Shown: positions 7,661 through 13,109 of the stretch, piece by piece
How positions within the stretch are numbered: position 1 is the first letter of the stretch
Layout of the letters: every line of letters begins with the position of its first letter
DNA from: Sphingomonadaceae bacterium
Lineage (GTDB): Bacteria; Pseudomonadota; Alphaproteobacteria; Sphingomonadales; Sphingomonadaceae
Reading direction: 5' to 3'
Length of the DNA stretch: 13,109 nucleotides
Assembly (NCBI GenBank): GCA_009923795.1
Contig: RFSU01000040.1
Location: 1-13,109, forward strand
Translations under genes and position numbers: made by a program
Notes under the pieces: model-generated
Seen by the model: the letters and a program-made list of their open reading frames with translations, nothing else
The model's database searches: none
What the model was told of the DNA's origin: nothing

Positions 7661-8995
7661 TTAACGCGCGTCCTTGGCGACAACGCCGCCCTTCATCACG
7701 AAGCGGACGGATTTGAGTGTCGTGACGTCGCGCAACGGATCGCCAGAGACGGCGATGATATCCGCAGCCTTGCCCGCCTCCAACGTGCCAACATCTTGCG
7801 ACACACCGAGCAAATCGGCGGCATTGACGGTTGCCGCGACAATGGCCGCCGCAGGCGTCATGCCATGTTGCACCATCAACTCAAACTCATCGGCATTGCG
7901 GCCATGCTTTGAGACACCAGCATCTGTGCCAAAGGCAATCTTCACACCAGCGGGATAGGCCTTTTCAAGGCTCTTTCCGGTTACGCCGATCCGCCACTTA
8001 ACTTTGGCCAGAACATCCGGCGGATAGGCATTGGGGTTTGCCTTTAGCCGCTCCAAATAGCCATTCACCGTCGACAGGGTCGGAACGTAATAGGCCCCAG
8101 CTTTCTTGAACAGGCGGATCGTTTCATCGCTGATCATCGTGCCATGCTCAATGGAATCAGCACCGGCTGCAAGAGCCGCATTCACGCCATCTTCGCCATG
8201 CGCGTGAACGGCGACCTTTTTCTTATAAAGATGCGCCGTATCGACCAGCGCTTTGACCTCATCATCAAAAATCTGACGGCCTAGGCCTGCGCCAATGCGG
8301 CTGTTGACGCCGCCCGTCGTTGCAATCTTGATGACATCCACTCCCCGGCGGATCTGCATACGGATTGCGTGGCGGCAGCTTTCAACGCCATCGCATAGAT
8401 TTTCCTGATTAATGGCAGAGTGCAAATCTTCCGCCAAGCTCAGCGTGCCATCCATATGACCACTGGTCGTCGACAGAGAACGGCCCGCATCGACAATGCG
8501 CGGCCCCAAAATCGCGCCTGAGGCTACAAAATCCCGCAGGGCCAGGGTCGCCCCGGTTCCGTCGCCCAAATTGCGGACAGTTGTGAAGCCTGCTTGCAGC
8601 GTCTTGTGGGCGTTGCCGAGCGTACGGTAGGCAGCTGTCGCATCGCTGCTCGTTACCCCTTCCACAAGCGAGGCATCGCCGCCTGCGTCAGACTCAAGAT
8701 GGACGTGGCTGTCGATCAGGCCAGGCAGAACAAACTTGTCTGACAAATCGATAATCCGCGCGCCAGCAGGCCCCGGCACAATGCCTGCGATGATGCTCTC
8801 AATCCGGTCGCCCCGGATGATGATGGTTGATGGGCCACGCGCAGGCTGGCCCGGGCGGTCAAGCAGCTGCCCTGCCTGAACCACCGTCACGGGAACGGGT
8901 GTTGCAATAAGGGTGACGGGAGCCGATGTTTCGGCGGCGGCGACCGGCGCGGCTGAAGCCAGCAGCGCAAGCGAGGTGAGAAAGACAGTCTTCAT
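7661..8995 (-). CDS. Exported metal-dependent amidohydrolase, Xaa-Pro/Xaa-Arg dipeptidase-like
   Basis: The 444-residue protein carries a signal peptide of about 21 residues (APVAAAE), then the amidohydrolase-superfamily barrel. The expected metal ligands are visible: His97 and His99 in DSHVH, Lys223 in DVIKIATTGGV as the likely carboxylated bridging lysine, His264 in VAVHAHG, His284 in SIEHG and Asp358 in GTDAG. This set matches the binuclear zinc dipeptidase group related to Caulobacter Cc2672 and Sgx9260, which cleave C-terminal residues from small or N-acylated peptides; imidazolonepropionase-like relatives are an alternative label. A periplasmic role is expected. The start is ATG at 8995, with only a weak ribosome-binding site. 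It lies 18 bases after phaR on the same strand, so co-transcription is likely. Confidence 0.9.
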   Translation of the reverse strand: MKTVFLTSLALLASAAPVAAAETSAPVTLIATPVPVTVVQAGQLLDRPGQPARGPSTIIIRGDRIESIIAGIVPGPAGARIIDLSDKFVLPGLIDSHVHLESDAGGDASLVEGVTSSDATAAYRTLGNAHKTLQAGFTTVRNLGDGTGATLALRDFVASGAILGPRIVDAGRSLSTTSGHMDGTLSLAEDLHSAINQENLCDGVESCRHAIRMQIRRGVDVIKIATTGGVNSRIGAGLGRQIFDDEVKALVDTAHLYKKKVAVHAHGEDGVNAALAAGADSIEHGTMISDETIRLFKKAGAYYVPTLSTVNGYLERLKANPNAYPPDVLAKVKWRIGVTGKSLEKAYPAGVKIAFGTDAGVSKHGRNADEFELMVQHGMTPAAAIVAATVNAADLLGVSQDVGTLEAGKAADIIAVSGDPLRDVTTLKSVRFVMKGGVVAKDAR

Positions 8996-9013
8996 GACTG
9001 ACGTGTTAATGCC

Positions 9014-9568
9014 CTAACCGAGCTTGTCCACCTTTGCCTGCAAAGCCGCCAGCTGCGCCTTCAGCGTTGCAATCTCATCATCTTTCGCAGTTTCGGTGGC
9101 GGCTGCTTCCGAAGGCGCGGCCTTGTCGGCAGAAAACATGCCCGTAGCGGCTTCAAACATGGCCATATTGCGCTTGTGCAGCTCCCCAAAGGGGCCAGCT
9201 GTCAACGCGCCTTCCAACATAGAACGGAACTGCGTTTGGTTGCGGCGGAACGCCTCCATGGACGCTTCAAGATATTGCGGCACCATCGCCTGCATCGAGT
9301 CGCCGTACAGCGAAATCAGCTGACGCAAGAAGCCTGGCGGCAGCATATTCTTTCCGCGTCCTTCTTCTTCCATAATGATCTGGGTCAAGATGGTGTGCGT
9401 GATGTCATCATTGGACTTTGCATCAACAACGCGAAAATCGCGGCCATCACGAATCATCTGCGACAAATTGTCGAGGGTGATGTAGCTCGACGTCTCTGTA
9501 TTATAGAGGCGACGATTGGCATATTTCTTGATCGTGACTGGGCCTTCGCCCGATTTTGCTTTGGCCAT
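9014..9568 (-). CDS. phaR: Polyhydroxyalkanoate synthesis repressor PhaR
   Basis: PhaR binds DNA upstream of phasin and other PHA genes and also binds the polymer, so repression lifts when granules form. The 184-residue protein shows the N-terminal PHB/PHA accumulation regulator domain, TIKKYANRRLYNTETSSYIT (12-31), then VVDAKSNDDITHTILTQII (47-65), and a second region LRQLISLYGDSMQAMVPQYL (81-100) typical of the family. The tail (163-184) is a predicted coiled coil after an Ala/Glu-rich linker. I chose ATG at 9568 because GGGAG precedes it by about 8 bases; a GTG at 9604 would add 12 unrelated residues. No PHA synthase or phasin gene is in the window. Confidence 0.94.
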   Translation of the reverse strand: MAKAKSGEGPVTIKKYANRRLYNTETSSYITLDNLSQMIRDGRDFRVVDAKSNDDITHTILTQIIMEEEGRGKNMLPPGFLRQLISLYGDSMQAMVPQYLEASMEAFRRNQTQFRSMLEGALTAGPFGELHKRNMAMFEAATGMFSADKAAPSEAAATETAKDDEIATLKAQLAALQAKVDKLG

Positions 9569-9592
9569 GCGGATTTCTCCCAATTCATTGCC

Positions 9593-9621
9593 GCATAGCA
9601 CCACGAGCTATTGCGCTGCAA
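9593..9621 (-). promoter_or_regulatory. Possible phaR promoter
   Basis: On the minus strand, TTGCAG (9621-9616) and CTATGC (9598-9593) are separated by 17 bases and fit the alphaproteobacterial housekeeping pattern. Transcription would start near 9586, leaving a leader of roughly 18 bases containing the ribosome-binding site. It lies in the 88-base gap after the alanine racemase gene, so phaR need not depend on read-through. Confidence 0.4.
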
Positions 9622-9656
9622 CATCCGTCATTGTGCGCAGCATAAGCTGCGAATTT

Positions 9657-10670
9657 TCAGGACCATCTCCGCTCAAATCGATGCCCCAAAAGGGTGAGCA
9701 ATTCATATTGCGACAAGCCTGATTGTGCAGATGCGGCAGGAAGATCAAAATCCATCTGAACCCAATCCCCTTCTGCAATATCTGGCTGCGCCGTGACATC
9801 GATTGCTGTCAAATCCATCGAGACACGGCCTAATAGGGGGAACAGGCCATTTTCGGCGCTACCCTTGCCTGAAAAGCCCCGCACATAGCCGTCGGCATAG
9901 CCAAGATTGAGGATCGCCAGCTCTTTTGGCTCGGAAGCACGAAACGTCGCGTTATAGCCCACGCTGTCACCCGCCTGAATCCGCCGCCGCTGAAGGACCT
10001 GGGCTTCAATCCGCACCACGCGCTGAATCTGGCCCGCCGCTTCACGGCGCGGCACGCCGCCATAAAGTGCAAGGCCCGGCCGTGTCAGATCAAAATGATA
10101 ATCGGGGCCAAGGCAGATACCCGCTGAGTTTGAAAGGCTGAGCGCAACGCCCGGATGCCGGGCAGCAAGCGCCTGAAACGCCTGCAATTGCTGCGCCGTC
10201 TGATCCACATCCTCGTCAGCCGAGGCCAAATGGCTCATCACTGTCTGGATCGAAAGGCCGCTGAGATCATCTGTGGTAGACAGCCCAAGCCGGTTCATGC
10301 CCGTATCGACCATGACATCACAGGGCCGCCCTGTAGCCCGCCACCGCGCCACTTGTGGCATGCTGTTGAGCACCGGCCGCGCGCGGGAAATCAGCGCCTG
10401 CGCCATATCCTCTGGGCGCACACCATGCAGGACAGACAGGCTCGCCCCTTCGGGAATAAGCCCCTCAATCTCGGCGGCCTCGGCCCATGTGGCGACGAAG
10501 AAATCATGGCATCCGGCCTTTGCCAATCTCTGGACGACATCCACCGCGCCAAGGCCATAGCCATTGGCCTTTACCGCAGCACCGCAACGGGCATGGCCCT
10601 GCGCACGCAGCCATTGCCAATTCTGGACAAGGGCATTCCCATCAAGGTGCAGGCGCAACGGAGCAGACAT
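9657..10670 (-). CDS. alr: Alanine racemase
   Basis: This PLP enzyme interconverts L- and D-alanine, supplying D-Ala for peptidoglycan, or breaking down D-Ala in catabolic forms. The protein has 337 residues, a little shorter than the usual 355-380. The PLP-binding lysine is Lys34 in AVKANGYGLGA; the second catalytic base is Tyr239 in SVGYNATF. VVRIEAQVL supplies the expected arginine near the pyridine ring, and RPGLALYGG and LLGRVSMDLTAIDV are family motifs. There is no signal peptide, so it is cytoplasmic. The start is ATG at 10670; the ribosome-binding site is weak. It begins 28 bases after the MFS transporter stop on the same strand, suggesting translation from a shared transcript. Confidence 0.96.
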   Translation of the reverse strand: MSAPLRLHLDGNALVQNWQWLRAQGHARCGAAVKANGYGLGAVDVVQRLAKAGCHDFFVATWAEAAEIEGLIPEGASLSVLHGVRPEDMAQALISRARPVLNSMPQVARWRATGRPCDVMVDTGMNRLGLSTTDDLSGLSIQTVMSHLASADEDVDQTAQQLQAFQALAARHPGVALSLSNSAGICLGPDYHFDLTRPGLALYGGVPRREAAGQIQRVVRIEAQVLQRRRIQAGDSVGYNATFRASEPKELAILNLGYADGYVRGFSGKGSAENGLFPLLGRVSMDLTAIDVTAQPDIAEGDWVQMDFDLPAASAQSGLSQYELLTLLGHRFERRWS

Positions 10671-10698
10671 GACGGGCGGGTTAGCCGTGCCGAACTGA

Positions 10699-12276
10699 CT
10701 AGTCGAGTGTCTGCTTGCCGGATGTTTCCGGCAGCCAGATCCACGTCACGATAAAGGCCATCGCAACGACCGCCACTGTATACCAAAGCCCCATGAAGGT
10801 GCCGCCCGTCTTCACCACGATATATTGCGAAATAAAGGGCAGGAATCCGCCAAAATAGCCCGTGCCGATATGATAGGGGATCGACATGGAGGTATAGCGG
10901 ATCTTAGCTGGGAACAACTCCACAAGGATCGCGGCGACCTGACCATAGGTCATCGCAGACAGCGCAACGAGTGCTGCAATTGCCAAGATTATCAACACGG
11001 GATCCCGCAAAGCTGGATCGGATTTGTCGGGATAGCCCGCCGCTTCCAAAGCACCCACATAGGCTTTCTCATCAAAGCCAGTGACTGTTGTTTGACCCAC
11101 TTTCAGCGCGACCTCATCCCCCATCTGCTTGGAATAGCTAATCCCGCGCTTTGAGAGGAAGCTCAGGGCCTTTCCGCAGGTCGTTGTCTGCTTGCTGGCA
11201 AAGACACTAAAGTCGCATTCCGGGGAGACCAAGGTGACAGGCGACGCCTGCGTTGCGCGGGCGAGTGCCGGGTTGGCTGCATCTGCCATCATCCGGAACA
11301 GCGGGAATGTGAGGACAATGGTCAACGCATAGCCCAGAAGCAAAATGCGCTTACGCCCATAATGATCCGAGAGCCAACCGGCCGCCACGTAAAGCGGTGC
11401 CGCCAAAAGCGCGCCGACTGCCATGTAGGACAGGGCATCCGTTTCCGGCACGCGCGCCGTTCCGGTGAGGAAGTAAAGTGTGCCGAATTGCGAGGTGTAA
11501 TAGACAACGGTCAGACCCGCCGCGACGCCAAACAGGGCAATGAATATCCGCTTCACATTGCCCGGATATTGAAAGCTTTCCACAAAGGGATTTTGAGAGA
11601 CGGTGCCCGCTTCCTTCATCGCTTTGAACACTGGACTCTCAGAGAGCATCATGCGGATATAAAGCGAAATGGCGAGCAAGAGCAGCGAGAGGATGAACGG
11701 CACACGCCATCCCCAATGCTCAAATGCCTCTGTCGACATGGAGGTGCGCGTAATCAGAACGACGATGACGGCAAGCAGAAAGCCCCCCGCGACCGACGCC
11801 TGAATCCAGCTAGTATATTGCCCACGCTTATTCGCCGGGGCATGCTCTGCGACGTAAATCGCAGCCCCCCCATATTCGCCACCCAAGGCAAGACCCTGCA
11901 GGCAGCGCAGGATCAGCAAGCCAATGGCCGCCGAAATGCCGATGTTTTCATAGGTCGGAAGGAAGCCAATGGCGGCCGTGGCCCCGCCCATCAGCGAAAT
12001 GGTGATCAGAAACGTGTATTTCCGGCCAACTTTATCGCCGAGATAGCCAAATAAAATGGCCCCCAAAGGCCGGACACCAAAGCCCGCGCCGAATACGGCA
12101 AGCGAGGCCAAAGTCGCGGCGGTTGGATTGTCGGATGGGAAGAACAGCTTCCCAATCAGGGCGCCCAAAATGCCATAGACGAAAAAGTCATACCATTCGA
12201 AAACCGTACCAAGGGACGATGCCGTGATGACGAGACGATCTCGTTTTGGATCGATGGCAATGTCCTGCGCGCCCAT
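10699..12276 (-). CDS. MFS transporter, metabolite:H+ symporter (MHS) family
   Basis: This inner-membrane protein of 525 residues has about 12 helices. MHS/ProP-like signatures are clear: VFEWYDFFVYG in helix 1, GYLGDKVGRK after helix 2 (78-87), RCLQGLALGGEYGGA (124-138), and SDHYGRKR after helix 8. Family members carry organic acids, betaines or related osmolytes with protons; the substrate cannot be read here. Compared with ordinary members of about 430-450 residues there is an insertion of about 95 residues (332-426) between helices 9 and 10, predicted periplasmic, with two cysteines (354, 367). The start is ATG at 12276 with GGGGAAG close upstream. It lies between an M13 peptidase gene and alr, all on the same strand. 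Confidence 0.94.
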   Translation of the reverse strand: MGAQDIAIDPKRDRLVITASSLGTVFEWYDFFVYGILGALIGKLFFPSDNPTAATLASLAVFGAGFGVRPLGAILFGYLGDKVGRKYTFLITISLMGGATAAIGFLPTYENIGISAAIGLLILRCLQGLALGGEYGGAAIYVAEHAPANKRGQYTSWIQASVAGGFLLAVIVVLITRTSMSTEAFEHWGWRVPFILSLLLLAISLYIRMMLSESPVFKAMKEAGTVSQNPFVESFQYPGNVKRIFIALFGVAAGLTVVYYTSQFGTLYFLTGTARVPETDALSYMAVGALLAAPLYVAAGWLSDHYGRKRILLLGYALTIVLTFPLFRMMADAANPALARATQASPVTLVSPECDFSVFASKQTTTCGKALSFLSKRGISYSKQMGDEVALKVGQTTVTGFDEKAYVGALEAAGYPDKSDPALRDPVLIILAIAALVALSAMTYGQVAAILVELFPAKIRYTSMSIPYHIGTGYFGGFLPFISQYIVVKTGGTFMGLWYTVAVVAMAFIVTWIWLPETSGKQTLD

Positions 12277-12286
12277 AAAGCTTCCC

Positions 12287-12303
12287 CGGAATCTGTTATT
12301 CCG
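12287..12303 (-). promoter_or_regulatory. Small hairpin beside the MFS ribosome-binding site
   Basis: CGGAAT and ATTCCG form a perfect 6-base stem with a 5-base loop. On the minus strand its 3' arm touches the GGGGAAG ribosome-binding site of the transporter gene. With the predicted start of transcription near 12301 it would form the very 5' end of the mRNA. Confidence 0.35.
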
Positions 12304-12307
12304 CCCG

Positions 12308-12336
12308 TTCTAGGGTGGAAAACACATTCCGGGCAA
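12308..12336 (-). promoter_or_regulatory. Possible promoter of the MFS-alr unit
   Basis: On the minus strand, TTGCCC (12336-12331) and CTAGAA (12313-12308) are 17 bases apart, a fair match to the alphaproteobacterial housekeeping pattern. It sits in the 76-base gap after the M13 peptidase gene and implies that the transporter and racemase can be transcribed without that gene. Confidence 0.4.
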
Positions 12337-12352
12337 GTCTTTGGGTCATCGA

Positions 12353-13109
12353 TTACCAAATGTGTGCGCGGTCTTCCGGTTTCAGGTAAAATTTCGTGTC
12401 CGGCTTTACGCCGAATGAAGAATACCAAGCATCGATATTGCGCACGACATAGGGGCGGAAATGCCCAGGTGTGTGCGGATCGGTTGTCAGTTGCTGAAGC
12501 AGAACGGGCTCACGATATTTATTGCGCCACACCTGCCCAAAACCAAGAAAGAACCGTTGATCGCCGGTATAGCCATCAATGGCCTTGGGGGTCTTGCCGC
12601 CCAGCGACATTTTATAAGCATCATAAGCAATGGTGACACCCGCTAGGTCAGCAATGTTTTCGCCAAGCGTCAGGTCACCATTGACCTTCTTGCCCGGCAG
12701 CGGCTCATAGGCGCCATATTGATCAACCACGCGCTTGGCGAGGGCGTCAAAACGGGTCACATCTTCCTTCGTCCACCAATCAGCCAGATTGCCGTTCATA
12801 TCGAACTTGCGACCCTGATCGTCAAAATGGTGGCTGATTTCATGGCCGATCACCGCACCAATGCCGCCATAATTCACCGCATCATCCGCCTTCGGGTCAA
12901 AGAAGGGCGGCTGCAAAATGGCAGCGGGGAAGACGATTTCGTTCATCAGCGGGTTTGCATAGGCATTCACCGTCTGCGGCGTCATGAACCACTCGTTGCG
13001 ATCCACCGGCTTGCCCAGCTTGCCAATCTGGCGCTGATATTCAAACTCGGTTGCCCGCAAGACATTGCCCCACAGGTCATTGCGATCGACAGAGAGTGCC
13101 GAATAATCG
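12353..13109 (-). CDS. M13 family zinc metallopeptidase, C-terminal part (cut by window edge)
   Basis: This is a neprilysin/PepO-type endopeptidase of the M13 family, which cleaves short peptides and is normally exported or membrane-bound. The visible 251 residues are the catalytic C-terminal region. The zinc site HEISH is at 12830-12844, with His, Glu and His as expected; the third ligand is the Glu of ENIAD (12647-12661). VNAYANPLMNEIVFPAAIL then QPPFF is the conserved substrate-binding segment. The protein ends in HIW, like the family's typical C-terminal tryptophan. The frame is open to the right edge (DYSALSVDRNDLWGN). The start, any signal peptide and the N-terminal domain lie outside, so no start is called. 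Full-length members have about 680-700 residues. Confidence 0.95.
   Translation of the reverse strand, partial: DYSALSVDRNDLWGNVLRATEFEYQRQIGKLGKPVDRNEWFMTPQTVNAYANPLMNEIVFPAAILQPPFFDPKADDAVNYGGIGAVIGHEISHHFDDQGRKFDMNGNLADWWTKEDVTRFDALAKRVVDQYGAYEPLPGKKVNGDLTLGENIADLAGVTIAYDAYKMSLGGKTPKAIDGYTGDQRFFLGFGQVWRNKYREPVLLQQLTTDPHTPGHFRPYVVRNIDAWYSSFGVKPDTKFYLKPEDRAHIW

Noticed and set aside
10155..10754. Plus-strand frame opposite alr
   Set aside because: The minus-strand reading carries all alanine racemase motifs; this frame crosses the alr-MFS boundary without sense.
11362..12054. Plus-strand frame opposite the MFS gene
   Set aside because: Same reason: a shadow of a membrane-protein gene with charged composition and no family.
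12285..12333. 8-base inverted repeat CCCGGAAT / ATTCCGGG spanning the MFS promoter region
   Set aside because: The loop is 33 bases and contains a better, tighter hairpin; as a terminator of the M13 gene it lacks a T-run. Not strong enough to call separately.

Overview
The window looks like chromosomal DNA of an alphaproteobacterium, most probably a sphingomonad (Sphingomonadales). The signs are an F1-only ATP synthase operon in the order atpH-atpA-atpG-atpD-atpC with no F0 genes, an Ala/Lys/Pro-rich N-terminal extension on the beta subunit, a short epsilon subunit, and a PhaR-type regulator of the alphaproteobacterial kind. The genus cannot be fixed from sequence reading alone. No tRNA, rRNA, insertion sequence, phage gene or CRISPR array was seen.

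Left edge (1-365, minus): the N-terminal part of a dienelactone-hydrolase-family protein, transcribed leftward and cut by the window edge. A 233-base divergent gap follows. It holds a possible atp promoter and a leader stem-loop.

ATP synthase block (599-5534, plus): the five subunits of the F1 head and stalk are tightly packed, with gaps of 2 to 42 bases. Two G+C-rich hairpins of the same design sit just before the ribosome binding sites of atpG and atpC. A strong rho-independent terminator closes the operon at 5560-5590.

Middle (5598-7607): a leftward DMT/EamA-type exporter lies behind a small two-helix membrane protein, with a 16-codon ORF bridging them. Diverging from these is an exported class I methyltransferase-like protein.

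Right part (7661-13109, all minus): reading in the direction of transcription, the genes are an M13 zinc metallopeptidase (N-terminal part outside the window), an MHS-family MFS transporter, alanine racemase, the PhaR polyhydroxyalkanoate repressor, and an exported metal-dependent amidohydrolase resembling Xaa-Pro/Xaa-Arg dipeptidases. Gaps are 18 to 88 bases. Promoter-like sequences before the transporter and before phaR suggest at least partly separate transcription. A peptide and amino-acid handling theme (two exported peptidase-like enzymes, a transporter, a racemase) is an inference from content, not proof of a pathway.

Overall this is largely housekeeping sequence. No convincing undescribed multi-gene system was found. 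The points most worth a second look are the exported methyltransferase-like protein, the minimal epsilon subunit, the small membrane protein with its bridging ORF, and the repeated use of hairpins beside translation starts.
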